From an uncultured Ignavibacteria bacterium (GTDB lineage: Bacteria > Bacteroidota > Ignavibacteria > SZUA-365), in NCBI GenBank assembly GCA_913061095.1, contig CAJXVM010000017.1, positions 47,705 to 111,704 of the forward strand: a DNA stretch of 64,000 nucleotides, written 5' to 3'. The translations under genes and the position numbers were made by a program. How positions within the stretch are numbered: the first letter of the stretch is position 1; the number at the start of each line of letters is the position of its first letter. The notes under the pieces are model-generated. The model had not been told where the DNA came from. It saw only the letters and a list, made by a program, of their open reading frames with translations, and searched no databases. Below are positions 53,325 to 61,938 of the stretch, piece after piece.

Positions 53325-54455
53325 CTATTCCGCCTTCTCTGCGAGATACCGGTCGATGAAGGCATCTTTCCAGACAGAGAACTGATCGTTTAAGATAGCA
53401 TTTCGCGCGTCGCGCGTCAATCCAAGATAGAATGCAAGATTGTGGACGGATGCGAGCTGCAGCGCGAGAATTTCTTTCGCGCGAAAGAGATGACAGATGT
53501 AGGAACGTGTGAACGTGCGGCAGACAGTGCATTCGCACTCCTCGTCAATGGGACGCTGATCATCGAGATAACGTTCCTTTTTGATTGTAAGCGGACCCTC
53601 GCGCGTAAAGACCATTGCGTTTCGACCATTGCGTGTCGGCATGACGCAGTCAAACATGTCGACACCGCGTGCAATTGATTCCACAATGTTCACGGGCGTG
53701 CCGACACCCATGAGATAGCGGGGACGTTCCGCGGGAAGAATGTCGGTCACCCAGTCGGTGATGTGGTACATGACATCCGCGGGTTCGCCGACAGCGAGGC
53801 CGCCGATGGCATAGCCGTCGAAGTCGAGTTCCATCAGGCCATGCGCACTCATTGCGCGCAGGTCCTCGAACACATTCCCCTGCACGATGCCGAACGCGGC
53901 CTGGGCGTGATCGTAGCGCGGTCTGCTGCGCTCAAGGTGCTCACGCGCCTCGCGGGCCCACTGCAGAGTGAGTTCATGACTGCGGCGCGCGTATTCATAT
54001 CCACAGTCCGCGGGGGGACATTCATCGAGAATCATCATGATATCCGACCCGATGCTGCGCTGCATGTCGATGACGCCTGCCGGTGTGAAACGATGACGCG
54101 AGCCATCGATATGAGACCGAAAAGTCACTCCGTCATGATCAATTTTCCGCAGTTCGGTCAGGGAGAACACCTGGTATCCCCCGCTGTCAGTGAGAATGGG
54201 GCGATGCCACTGCATGAAGCGGTGAAGTCCGCCCGCCTGTTCGAGTACGGCAGGACCGGGTCGGAGAGCCAGATGGTAGGTGTTTGAGAGGATGATCTGC
54301 GCGTCGATTTCGATCAACTCACGCTGCTGAACCGCCTTGACGGTTCCCTGCGTGCCAACCGGCATGAACACGGGAGTGCGGATCGTTCCATGATCCGTCA
54401 TGACGCTGCCGGCACGCGCCTTGCTTCCGGCGTCCCGGTGTTCCAGCGAGAACAT
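53325..54455 (-). CDS. tgt: tRNA-guanine transglycosylase
   Basis: 376 residues from ATG 54455 (AGGA 5 nt before). Conserved segments: DSGGYQVFSL with catalytic Asp, GGLAVGEP, RYLMGVGTPVNIVE, and the catalytic DCVMPTRNGRNAM. The zinc site is ECECTVC plus YICH. It exchanges the wobble guanine of tRNA for preQ1 in queuosine synthesis. A GTG start one codon earlier is possible. Confidence 0.98.
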   Translation of the reverse strand: MFSLEHRDAGSKARAGSVMTDHGTIRTPVFMPVGTQGTVKAVQQRELIEIDAQIILSNTYHLALRPGPAVLEQAGGLHRFMQWHRPILTDSGGYQVFSLTELRKIDHDGVTFRSHIDGSRHRFTPAGVIDMQRSIGSDIMMILDECPPADCGYEYARRSHELTLQWAREAREHLERSRPRYDHAQAAFGIVQGNVFEDLRAMSAHGLMELDFDGYAIGGLAVGEPADVMYHITDWVTDILPAERPRYLMGVGTPVNIVESIARGVDMFDCVMPTRNGRNAMVFTREGPLTIKKERYLDDQRPIDEECECTVCRTFTRSYICHLFRAKEILALQLASVHNLAFYLGLTRDARNAILNDQFSVWKDAFIDRYLAEKAE

Positions 54456-54519
54456 CACGTCCTGTCGCTCATCCCGGCAGATGATCGATGAAGACTGCGC
54501 AGAATATCAGCGACCGGCA

Positions 54520-54969
54520 TCAGTTTCTGCCGCTCTTTACAGCGAGGAAAGGCGCCTTCACCTTGGTCATGCCGCTGACGACATTCTTGAGTGTGATTCT
54601 GCGAAGGGAATCCACGAACTTCTCATTGGCGTCATTGAAGGCGTCGAGTACAACACATTTATCCTTGATCGGGCAACCGAAGAGTCCGAGACAGCAGTGG
54701 CGGCGGATGATCGGTCCGTCAACAGCCTCGATGATATCCACAAGGGTGATTTCATCCGGGTTCCGTGCCAGGATGTATCCTCCGGTGACCCCGCGGTGTC
54801 CGACAACGATACGAGCTGTGGATAGCTGCTGAAAAATTTTGGCCAGGTATGTTTTCGAGACATCCTGATCCTCGGCGATTTCCGAAATCTGAACCGGCTG
54901 ATCCGTCCCACGGGTGATAAGGTACCCGAGACCGTGAACCGCATATCCAGCGGATTTTGAGATCTGCAT
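54520..54969 (-). CDS. Rrf2-family regulator (IscR-like)
   Basis: 149 residues. MQISKSAGYAVHGLGYLITR with DVSKTYLAKIFQQLSTARIV and HRGVTGGYILARN is the winged helix. The Cys set C93-x5-C99-x5-C105 (in HCCLGLFGCPIKDKC) matches IscR spacing, so a [2Fe-2S] cluster is likely. It precedes tgt (64 nt gap) and follows the zinc-ribbon gene. Targets are not known; it could serve as a general Fe-S or redox sensor, different from the suf-linked copy at 40309. Confidence 0.92.
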   Translation of the reverse strand: MQISKSAGYAVHGLGYLITRGTDQPVQISEIAEDQDVSKTYLAKIFQQLSTARIVVGHRGVTGGYILARNPDEITLVDIIEAVDGPIIRRHCCLGLFGCPIKDKCVVLDAFNDANEKFVDSLRRITLKNVVSGMTKVKAPFLAVKSGRN

Positions 54970-55015
54970 GTGTCAATCCATGATTTGTGGTGTAAAAACA
55001 AACATGTATTCCAAA

Positions 55016-55618
55016 TTAGAATCCTTTGCTGAGCCATCCCCGCCAGCCGCAGCGATGGCAGCGATACGGGCGTCGATTCGTCAGCTTTTTACGCAGGGTT
55101 TCACCGAGTCCACGAGAGCGTGACCGATAGAGCGTTTGCTCCGCACACTTGGGACAGGCGAGGGTTTTATGACGGGCATGGCGGTGAAACCCCGGAGACA
55201 CCTTTCTGGAAACCGGCTCCTGTGCGTTATTCTCGAAATCGGGCAGTTCTTCCCGCAGTTCGTCTTCCTGCCGGGTCTCCCCCCTGTCAGTCGGGAGAGG
55301 GGCATCGAGAGAGATTTCCGGAATAGCCACGTCCTGCTGAGCAGATGTCCGGGTCTTTTCCTTCATGCCCTCCGCGGAATACCGCAGTTGGGCGTCTTCA
55401 AGCCAGCCGCGCCACTGACATGCATGGCAGCGATAAGGGCGTTTGTGTCCAAGTTGTTTTCGCTTCTCCTCGAACGTCGAGGTCGTGTGACTGCGATACA
55501 GTGCCGACGCGTGACACTCGGGACATACGGCGGCGGTTACTTTTGCAAGAGTCCAGCGCTGAGATTCAACCACAATTGGTACGGATTTTTTTCTACGGGG
55601 CAATTGACTTGGCAGCAA
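55016..55618 (-). CDS. Protein with two identical-type zinc ribbons (internal duplication)
   Basis: 200 residues with a probable TTG start at 55618; no clear ribosome site. Two zinc ribbons repeat: C32-x2-C35 ... C64-x2-C67 and C155-x2-C158 ... C187-x2-C190, each with a 29-residue spacing and the shared words LYRS and RPYRCHxCxWRGWL. The linker (about 85-145) is acidic and low-complexity. I know of no name for this family. The arginine- and tryptophan-rich ribbons suggest nucleic-acid binding, only as an inference. The start could be further in, as the TTG is weakly supported. Confidence 0.75.
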   Translation of the reverse strand: MLPSQLPRRKKSVPIVVESQRWTLAKVTAAVCPECHASALYRSHTTSTFEEKRKQLGHKRPYRCHACQWRGWLEDAQLRYSAEGMKEKTRTSAQQDVAIPEISLDAPLPTDRGETRQEDELREELPDFENNAQEPVSRKVSPGFHRHARHKTLACPKCAEQTLYRSRSRGLGETLRKKLTNRRPYRCHRCGWRGWLSKGF

Positions 55619-55644
55619 AGAAGATTAATCATATCTTAATTGAA

Positions 55645-55672
55645 AATATAGAAGAAACGCGGCGATAATCAA
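55645..55672 (-). promoter_or_regulatory. Candidate promoter for the double zinc-ribbon gene
   Basis: Minus-strand TTGATT, a 16-nt spacer and TATATT, about 27 nt before the TTG start. Confidence 0.45.
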
Positions 55673-55721
55673 AATGAAACGGACGGAGAATTCACGTATA
55701 TAACAGGATGACGCCGTGTTT

Positions 55722-55750
55722 TTGATCCGTATCAAGGCTCTGACTATATT
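55722..55750 (+). promoter_or_regulatory. Candidate promoter for the ECF sigma factor gene
   Basis: TTGATC, a 17-nt spacer and TATATT, 33 nt before ATG 55783; same TATATT type of -10 as seen upstream of the rel gene. Confidence 0.5.
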
Positions 55751-55782
55751 ATGTGTCTACTGATTTATCATGCTGGAGGTTT

Positions 55783-56481
55783 ATGACTGTCCTCAATCCC
55801 GAGATTCAAGAGGAAATTTCATCGGGAGACCCCGCGTCCCAGGAAGCCGCCGAGGTTCTGCGCAAGCGCCATCTCGATTTCGAACGTGAGGCACTGCCGC
55901 ACATGGACGCACTGTACAATTTCGCCCTTCGTATGACCACCGATCCTGACGAGGCCGACGACCTGCTGCAGGAGACCTACCTCAAGGCCTATCGTTTCTT
56001 CGACAAGTTCGAACAGGGAACGAACTGCAAGGCATGGCTGTTCAGGATAATGAAAAATTCGTTCATCAATATCTATCGGCGCACCTCGAAGGAACCCGAC
56101 AAGGTCGATTACAACGATGTTGAAGAGTTCTATCACAGCATTCGCGCGGAATCGACGGACCCGAACGATCTTGAGGAACGGATATTCTCGAACATCCTCG
56201 ATGACGATGTCTCGACAGCACTGGAGACCCTTCCGGAGGAATTCAGAACTGTGGTGATCCTCTGCGATATTGAAGGATTCACCTATGAGGAAATCGCGGA
56301 ATTCGTCGAGTGCCCCATCGGTACCGTTCGGTCCAGACTCCATCGTGGCCGAAAAATGCTCCGGTCCAAACTTTATGATTATGCCATGCAGCGTGGTTTT
56401 GAAGACAAGGAGCGGAAGCGCAAGCGGACCAAAGACGCGGGTTCGGCGTCCAACGGTGCTGACATGGAAGAAGCGTCATAA
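55783..56481 (+). CDS. ECF-type RNA polymerase sigma factor
   Basis: 232 residues from ATG 55783 with a strong GGAGGT 3 nt upstream. Region 2: HMDALYNFALRMTTDPDEAD, DLLQETYLKAYRFF and NCKAWLFRIMKNSFINIYRR. Region 4: ALETLPEEFRTVVILCDIEG, FTYEEIAEFVECPIGTVRSR and LHRGRKMLRSKL. It is RpoE-like and longer than many, with an acidic N-terminal extension. The small gene 70 nt downstream may encode an anti-sigma partner. Confidence 0.97.
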   Translation: MTVLNPEIQEEISSGDPASQEAAEVLRKRHLDFEREALPHMDALYNFALRMTTDPDEADDLLQETYLKAYRFFDKFEQGTNCKAWLFRIMKNSFINIYRRTSKEPDKVDYNDVEEFYHSIRAESTDPNDLEERIFSNILDDDVSTALETLPEEFRTVVILCDIEGFTYEEIAEFVECPIGTVRSRLHRGRKMLRSKLYDYAMQRGFEDKERKRKRTKDAGSASNGADMEEAS

Positions 56482-56551
56482 GTGCGGCTGGAAAGCCGCG
56501 TCGAAGCGAGCGAACAGTTTTATCATCCAGAACGTGCGGTTGAATCCCATC

Positions 56552-56833
56552 ATGAATACACACGATCCGATGAAATTATCTGACGAGCAGCTGAAAGAAT
56601 TCATCAGCGCGCTTGCCGATAAGGACGTCAGTGGTCTCAGCGAGGATCAGATTGACTTTCTGCAGCATGTCGTTCATGAACGGCCCGATCTGCTCGGTGA
56701 ATATCAGCTGAACATTGCCACAAAGCTGTGTCTGATCAAACACGCCCGTCACGTGCGCTGTCCTGAGTCCACGGCAGAGTCGATCAAGTCCATTCTGTAT
56801 CACGTCTATAAATCCCGTCAGGCCTCCCAGTAA
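56552..56833 (+). CDS. Small protein, possible anti-sigma partner
   Basis: 93 residues from ATG 56552 (ATG 56570 is also possible), directly between the ECF sigma gene and uspA. It is helical, with C60-x3-H64-x2-H67-x2-C70 (in KLCLIKHARHVRCPE), a potential zinc site of a different order from the classical H-x3-C-x2-C. The CPE-x5-IKSILYHVY end resembles other small sigma-linked proteins. No membrane helix. Anti-sigma function is a guess from position. Confidence 0.6.
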   Translation: MNTHDPMKLSDEQLKEFISALADKDVSGLSEDQIDFLQHVVHERPDLLGEYQLNIATKLCLIKHARHVRCPESTAESIKSILYHVYKSRQASQ

Positions 56834-56842
56834 TTTACCTCA

Positions 56843-57295
56843 ATGCTCGAACGCGCCTCCACGATCGTCGTCCCGGTAGATTTTTCTGCTGCCACAGTCC
56901 CTCTGCTGCGCACCGCAGCGAACCTTGCACGCATATACGGAGCGAGCCTCCACATGCTTCATGTCTATCAGGATGTCTTCTCAGTGCTTTCGATGCGCAC
57001 CTTCGATCTCAGTGAGGACGTCGTCGAGCAGGTCATGCTGCGAGAGATCGAGGACCGATGCAACACGGTGCTTGATGAAGCGAATATCGGCGCTCCCGTT
57101 GAGCGGGCGCTCCGAAAAGGTGAAACCGCCGAGGAAATCCTGACCTACGTCAAGGAGGTCGATGCGGACATGATCGTCATCGCCACCAATGCGCGCAGCG
57201 GCCTCGAGCATTTCTTCATCGGCAGCATTGCACAGCGCGTCGTTCGCTATGCAACCTGCCCCGTCGTTACCCTTCGGGCCGCTACTGCGGAATAA
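56843..57295 (+). CDS. Universal stress protein (UspA family)
   Basis: 150 residues. STIVVPVDFSAATVPLLRTA at the start and ARSGLEHFFIGSIAQRVVRY then ATCPVVTL at the end are the ATP-binding type UspA motifs. Central MIVIATNARSG gives the second conserved strand. Starts 9 nt after the small gene, so probably in the same transcript as the sigma factor. Function is general stress adaptation. Confidence 0.95.
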   Translation: MLERASTIVVPVDFSAATVPLLRTAANLARIYGASLHMLHVYQDVFSVLSMRTFDLSEDVVEQVMLREIEDRCNTVLDEANIGAPVERALRKGETAEEILTYVKEVDADMIVIATNARSGLEHFFIGSIAQRVVRYATCPVVTLRAATAE

Positions 57296-57332
57296 AATTC
57301 CCATCCATCATCTCAGAGTTATCAGAGGTCCT

Positions 57333-58409
57333 ATGAGAACCTTTCATATTGCTATGTTTTTTGCCCCCATCCTCCTGCTCATGGCGTGCGGGAACAACAC
57401 CCGCCAGGATGGGCAGACCGCAGCGGCCGATACCCTGCTGCTCCCGGGCGAAACACATCTGCGCAACATCCGGCAGCTCACCTTCGAAGGAGAAAACGCC
57501 GAGGCATATCTTTCATTCGACGAGAGCATGCTGACCTTCCAGCGCCGCACCGCGACCATGGAGTGCGACCAGATTTTCACGATGACCATCGACGGCGAAA
57601 ACATGCAGCGGCTGTCATCCGGGAAGGGGCGAACAACCTGCTCGTACTGGCTGCCCGGCGATGAGACCGTGGTCTTCTCCTCCACCGAGGCCCATGATCC
57701 CGGCTGCCTGCCGTCTCCCGATCAGAGCAGGGGCTATGTCTGGAAACTCTATCCGGAATTCGATATCTATACGATTCGCCGCGACGGGACGGGGCTCAAA
57801 AAACTATTCGCCACCGAGGGTTACGATGCCGAGGCGACGGTCTCTCCCAATGGCGACCGGATCGTTTTCACCTCGACGCGCGACGGCGATCCCGAGATCT
57901 ATTCGATGAACATCGACGGGAGCGATGTCCGGCGCCTGACCTACAGCAAGGGATACGATGGCGGCCCGTTCTTTTCCGCCGACGGTTCGAAGATAGTGTT
58001 CCGTGCGAGCCGACCGGAAACGGAAGAGGAACTCGCAGCCTACAGGGAACTCGTTTCGGAGAATCTCGTCCGGCCGACAAACCTCGAGATATTCGTGATG
58101 GACGCTGACGGGAGCAATATCCGGCAGGTGACCGACAACGGCATGGCCAATTTCGCTCCGTACATGCATCCGGACGGCCAGCGCATCGTATTCAGTTCGA
58201 ACATGGATTCGGAGAATCCACGCAATTTCGATCTGTACATCATCAATATCGACGGCACCGGACTGACCCGGATCACGAATCACGAAGAGTTCGACGGTTT
58301 CCCCATGTTCACCCGCGATGGCAAGACGCTCGTGTTCTGTTCGAACAGGAACAATCGCAAGCCCGGCGACACCAATGTGTTTATCGCGGACTGGGTCGAT
58401 ACGCCCTGA
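57333..58409 (+). CDS. TolB-like beta-propeller lipoprotein
   Basis: 358 residues from ATG 57333 (AGAGG upstream). The N-terminus FHIAMFFAPILLLMACGN has a lipobox (LMAC). Six or so PD40/TolB repeats follow: RRDGTGLKKLF, SPNGDRIVFTSTRDGDPEIY, NIDGSDVRRLTYS, DGQRIVFSSNMDSENPRNFD and IDGTGLTRITNHEEFDGFPM. It is likely a periplasmic protein-binding scaffold. Its link to the sigma factor is only by position (uspA stop 37 nt before). Confidence 0.93.
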   Translation: MRTFHIAMFFAPILLLMACGNNTRQDGQTAAADTLLLPGETHLRNIRQLTFEGENAEAYLSFDESMLTFQRRTATMECDQIFTMTIDGENMQRLSSGKGRTTCSYWLPGDETVVFSSTEAHDPGCLPSPDQSRGYVWKLYPEFDIYTIRRDGTGLKKLFATEGYDAEATVSPNGDRIVFTSTRDGDPEIYSMNIDGSDVRRLTYSKGYDGGPFFSADGSKIVFRASRPETEEELAAYRELVSENLVRPTNLEIFVMDADGSNIRQVTDNGMANFAPYMHPDGQRIVFSSNMDSENPRNFDLYIINIDGTGLTRITNHEEFDGFPMFTRDGKTLVFCSNRNNRKPGDTNVFIADWVDTP

Positions 58410-58436
58410 CCCTCCTTCAGCATCATTAATGACAGC

Positions 58437-58489
58437 AATGCGGCTGTTCAGGATTCCCGCGACAGAGCGGGATCCCGGACAGCCGCATT
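58437..58489. terminator. Long hairpin between convergent genes
   Basis: Outer arms AATGCGGCTGT (58437-58447) and ACAGCCGCATT (58479-58489), with an inner CCCGC/GCGGG stem. It lies between the TolB-like gene (plus) and ruvX (minus), so it can serve both. No clear T-tract follows on either side. Confidence 0.6.
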
Positions 58490-58493
58490 TGCA

Positions 58494-58913
58494 TTACTGC
58501 GAATCAAGATATCCCTGCAGCAGAATCACCGCGGCGATTTCGTCCACTTTTCCCTTGTCCCTTCTCTTTTTCCTGCCTACCCCCATGTCACGAATGGCCT
58601 GGGTGGCCATTGAAGAGGTAAAGCGCTCGTCGACAAGCTGCACCGGAACGCCGATGGACTTTTCCAATGCTTCGACAAAGCCGTGCACCAGACGTGCGGA
58701 GTCGCCCTGTTCACCTTTCAGGGTCAGCGGCAGCCCGACGATGACGCGGATCACTCCGCGTTCCGTCACCAGGCCGACGATATGGGGTATCGACCTGTCA
58801 TCGTTCGGGATGGTCCCGGCACCCGAGGCAATCATCCCCAGTTCATCGGAGAGCGCCAGTCCAATGCGGCGCTCCCCGAAATCGATGGCCAGAATTCTGC
58901 CGCTACTGTGCAA
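58494..58913 (-). CDS. ruvX: Putative pre-16S rRNA nuclease (YqgF/RuvX)
   Basis: 139 residues from TTG 58913, which has GAGG 6 nt upstream; a further TTG at 58937 has no ribosome site. RILAIDFGERRIGLALSDEL has the first catalytic Asp, VIVGLPLTLKGEQGD and QLVDERFTSSMA the middle blocks, and KGKVDEIAAVILLQGYL the last Asp. RuvX acts in 16S rRNA maturation or Holliday junction resolution. The start overlaps the 3' end of the HU gene by 11 nt. Confidence 0.93.
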   Translation of the reverse strand: MHSSGRILAIDFGERRIGLALSDELGMIASGAGTIPNDDRSIPHIVGLVTERGVIRVIVGLPLTLKGEQGDSARLVHGFVEALEKSIGVPVQLVDERFTSSMATQAIRDMGVGRKKRRDKGKVDEIAAVILLQGYLDSQ

Positions 58914-59310
58914 CGAGGTCCTCGACAGGTTTCTCAACGTTTCCGCTTCCGTTGCCCTCGAGCCCCCTTTCGATCAACCGCGCCTCGGCCTGCGGGCTGA
59001 GCGGTTTCGTCAGGAAAGATTTCAGCAGCTTGCTCGGCTTGAAATGTGTTTTTCTGCGTGGAGGAACATACACCTTGTCTCCTGTTTTCGGGTTGCGCGC
59101 TCGCGGCTTGGCCTTGGTCAGCTTGACTTCGAAGACGCCGAAATCGCGGACCTCAAGTCGTACTTCAGGATCCGCGGTCATCAGCAGTTCTCGTACAGAC
59201 GTCAGCACTGCATCGACCATGGTATCGGCATCCTGGATTTTCAGGGAGAGTTGATCGGCAACTTTTCGGGCAATGTCCTTTCGTGTTAATGTGGGGACCT
59301 TGTCTTTCAT
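58903..59310 (-). CDS. HU/IHF family DNA-binding protein with C-terminal tail
   Basis: 135 residues from ATG 59310 with GGAGGAGC upstream. The HU/IHF fold: LTRKDIARKVADQLSLKIQD at the start, EVRDFGVFEVKLTKAKPRAR followed by NPKTGDKVYVPPRRKTHFKP at the end of the fold. The extra 38 residues (SFLTKPLSPQAEARLIERGL onwards) exceed normal HU length (about 90-100). It bends DNA and helps nucleoid organisation. Between rel and ruvX. Confidence 0.95.
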   Translation of the reverse strand: MKDKVPTLTRKDIARKVADQLSLKIQDADTMVDAVLTSVRELLMTADPEVRLEVRDFGVFEVKLTKAKPRARNPKTGDKVYVPPRRKTHFKPSKLLKSFLTKPLSPQAEARLIERGLEGNGSGNVEKPVEDLVAQ

Positions 59311-59330
59311 TTTTGCTCCTCCATGTGGGA

Positions 59331-61619
59331 TTATGACATCTCGACGTATCGCTCGGCGTGCGAGATGCCCTTGACCTTCTTCAGGCGCTCGATCAGCCGC
59401 TGCAGATGGTCGAGATCGTGCACGGAAACGAGAACCGAGCCCTGGAAAAAGGAATCTTCTGACTCTATGTTAACACTGCGAATATTTGTGTTGCGGTAAC
59501 TTGTGACGGCAAGGGCGATTTCGTTGAGAATACCCGGTCTGTCCTCGCCCTCGATGCGAATCCCTCCGAGATACTCGGAATCGCCCACACCCGGCCAGGC
59601 GATCTCAATAAGCCGATCGCGCATGCTCCCGTTGCTGGTATCGTGCAGAAGTCGCTGGATGTTGCGGCAGCTGCGTCGATGCACTTTTATCCCATGGCCA
59701 AGCGTGACGAAACCAATCACATCGTCGCCAGGAAGCGGACTGCAGCAGCGGGCGAACTCATACTCGATATCCGCCGTCCGCTGTCCCTGGATCATCAGTC
59801 CCTGTTCACTGCGGGCCACATCGGCGAATTCCTCGAACACCTGCTGCTGATCCTTCTTCGGAACCGCCTGCTCCTGATCGGGGGAATCCGGTTCAGACTG
59901 AACGGCTTTGACGATCTCGTCGACGGTTAGTTCATCCTTTGCGAGCGCAACCATCATTTTGCTGAGACCGGGAAAGCGGAGCACCTGGGCCGCCTTCAGC
60001 AGCGGCGCTTCATCGAGGGGGATTTTGAGTTTCTTGGCTTTGCGCTCCCATTTCTCGCGCCCCTTCTGCAGGACCTGCTTGGTCTGCTCATTGACGAAGC
60101 GGCGAATGGCCGTTTTCGCCTTGTGCGTAACAACATTCTGCTCCCAGTCGGTGCTGATATACTGGTTGCGCGAGGTGATAATCTCTACCTGGTCACCGCT
60201 GTGCAGCTTCCGGTTGAGCGGCACAATGCGTCCATTGACTTTCGCGCCAATCGTATGCAGTCCGACCTCGGAATGAATTTCAAATGCGAAATCAACCGGG
60301 GATGCACCGCTGGGGAGCACGATGAGATCGCCTTTCGGCGTGAACACCACGATTTCATCCTGGTAGAGGTTGCGCCGGAAGTTATCCATGAGCTGCCGCG
60401 CGCCTTCCTCCTCGTTCGAGGCGGCAGGCGGGCTTTCAAGGACTTCCCTTACCCAGCGGATCCAGTTTTCGAAGGCGCTCACCTTGCTCTGCACACTCTC
60501 CTTGTAGGCCCAGTGCGCCGCGATACCTTTCTCCGCGATTTCATGCATTTCCCTGGTACGAATCTGGACCTCCACCATTTTCCCGTCGGGTCCGAGCACC
60601 GTGGTGTGGATGGACTTGTATCCGTTGCGTTTCGGAAGGGCGATATAATTCTTGTAGCGTTCCGGAATCGGCGTGTACACCTCGCAGACAATAGCATAGG
60701 CGAGATAGCAGTCCTTCTCCTCCTTCGTATCGAGGATGATCCTGATCGCAAACAGATCATAGATCTCATCGAGTGTCTTGTTGCGATCCACCATCTTGCG
60801 GAAAATACTCTGCAGATGCTTTGGCCGCCCGCTCATTTCGAACTTCAGGTTCGCATGGGCCAGCTCCGTTCGGAGCGGTTTGCAGAAACGTTCGATGTAG
60901 TCTTCCCGATCGCGCCGTTTGGCGGCAATCTGTTTTTTCAACGCGCGATAATCTTCCGGATGCAGGTATTTGAACGCAAGGTCCTCCAACTCCCACTTGA
61001 TGCGCCCCAGGCCAAAGCGATGGGCGAGCGGAGCATAGATTTCGAGCGTCTCGCGCGCGATACGCTCCTGCTTGTTCTCACTGACGAATTCCAGCGTGCG
61101 CATGTTGTGAAGACGATCAGCGAATTTGACAAGAATCACGCGGATGTCATTGATCATCGAGACCATCAGCTTCCGGTAATTCTCCGCCTTGGTAATTTCC
61201 GTACTGACAAGGATCGTGGAAATCTTGGTCGCCCCCTCGACGATATCCGCGACCGTCGACCCGAATTCCTCCGCAAGATCCTCGTATGTGTAATCTTCAC
61301 AATCCTCGATGACATCGTGCAGCAGGGCCGCCACCACGGAGACATCGTCCAGCGGGATTTCCTGCGCCACGATCATCGCGACAGCGTATGGATGCGTAAA
61401 ATAGGGTTCGCCTGATTTTCGGCGGTGCTCCCGATGCGCCTGCAGCATGTACTGGAATGCTCGCGAGATAAGTTCCTCATCGACGCTGGCGAGATTATTG
61501 CGGCATACCGCAAGCAGCGCTTCCAGCTTTTGCCGCTTGGAACCGTCCGATGACCCGGCAGCCGCCTTGCGCAGCCCCCCGATCAGATTTTTTCGCTTTT
61601 TACTTCCGAAAACCGTCAT
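59331..61619 (-). CDS. Bifunctional (p)ppGpp synthetase/hydrolase Rel/SpoT
   Basis: 762 residues from ATG 61619. HD hydrolase domain: GEPYFTHPYAVAMIVAQEIP and VAALLHDVIEDCEDYTYED with HD and ED intact. Synthetase domain: IYDLFAIRIILDTKEEKDCY and KRNGYKSIHTTVLG, then VQIRTREMHEIAEKGIAAHW. TGS: IVVFTPKGDLIVLPSGASPV; C-terminal ACT domain (LGGIRIEGEDRPGILNEIAL). Both activities look intact. The start is supported by a promoter whose -10 lies 20 nt upstream; a longer reading would cover that promoter. Confidence 0.97.
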   Translation of the reverse strand: MTVFGSKKRKNLIGGLRKAAAGSSDGSKRQKLEALLAVCRNNLASVDEELISRAFQYMLQAHREHRRKSGEPYFTHPYAVAMIVAQEIPLDDVSVVAALLHDVIEDCEDYTYEDLAEEFGSTVADIVEGATKISTILVSTEITKAENYRKLMVSMINDIRVILVKFADRLHNMRTLEFVSENKQERIARETLEIYAPLAHRFGLGRIKWELEDLAFKYLHPEDYRALKKQIAAKRRDREDYIERFCKPLRTELAHANLKFEMSGRPKHLQSIFRKMVDRNKTLDEIYDLFAIRIILDTKEEKDCYLAYAIVCEVYTPIPERYKNYIALPKRNGYKSIHTTVLGPDGKMVEVQIRTREMHEIAEKGIAAHWAYKESVQSKVSAFENWIRWVREVLESPPAASNEEEGARQLMDNFRRNLYQDEIVVFTPKGDLIVLPSGASPVDFAFEIHSEVGLHTIGAKVNGRIVPLNRKLHSGDQVEIITSRNQYISTDWEQNVVTHKAKTAIRRFVNEQTKQVLQKGREKWERKAKKLKIPLDEAPLLKAAQVLRFPGLSKMMVALAKDELTVDEIVKAVQSEPDSPDQEQAVPKKDQQQVFEEFADVARSEQGLMIQGQRTADIEYEFARCCSPLPGDDVIGFVTLGHGIKVHRRSCRNIQRLLHDTSNGSMRDRLIEIAWPGVGDSEYLGGIRIEGEDRPGILNEIALAVTSYRNTNIRSVNIESEDSFFQGSVLVSVHDLDHLQRLIERLKKVKGISHAERYVEMS

Positions 61620-61639
61620 TTTCAGATACCTACGTGTCC

Positions 61640-61667
61640 AATATAGGCGAATTCTTGCGAAAGTCAA
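61640..61667 (-). promoter_or_regulatory. Promoter of rel
   Basis: Minus-strand TTGACT, a 16-nt spacer and TATATT, ending 20 nt before the ATG at 61619. The best sigma-70-type promoter match in the window. Confidence 0.65.
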
Positions 61668-61850
61668 GCGCATAATGCAACCCATCTTCTTATAAATTGG
61701 GTGCTTAGGGATGCATTTATACCCCTCCCCGGCAGAGCGTCATCACCGGTTTGAAACCAGGGATCATGCCCGGGAACGGGAATTTTCGATGCGAGAGCAT
61801 CACGCACACCGAACGAAGTGTCCACGGAATACCCGGCAGGATCACGCTGG

Positions 61851-61879
61851 TTGCCTTTGCTTCGTCATATCGATATTTT
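61851..61879 (+). promoter_or_regulatory. Candidate promoter for the TPR lipoprotein gene
   Basis: TTGCCT, a 17-nt spacer and TATTTT, 59 nt before ATG 61939. Only four of six matches in each box. Confidence 0.3.
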
Positions 61880-61938
61880 GTTGATCTGGAAGAGTTCAGA
61901 CATTGAACCCCTTTACAATATCGAAGTCCGAGGAACGC

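Larger units (their letters stand above)
61620..61938. other. Divergent intergenic region between rel and the TPR lipoprotein gene
   Basis: 319 nt without a supported gene. It holds a good minus-strand promoter for rel (61640-61667) and a weaker plus-strand candidate (61851-61879). An opposite-strand open frame enters from the right but has no support. Nothing else recognisable is seen. Confidence 0.8.

Noticed and set aside
61620..61685. Longer start for the Rel protein
   Set aside because: The added codons cover the best promoter in the window (TTGACT and TATATT).
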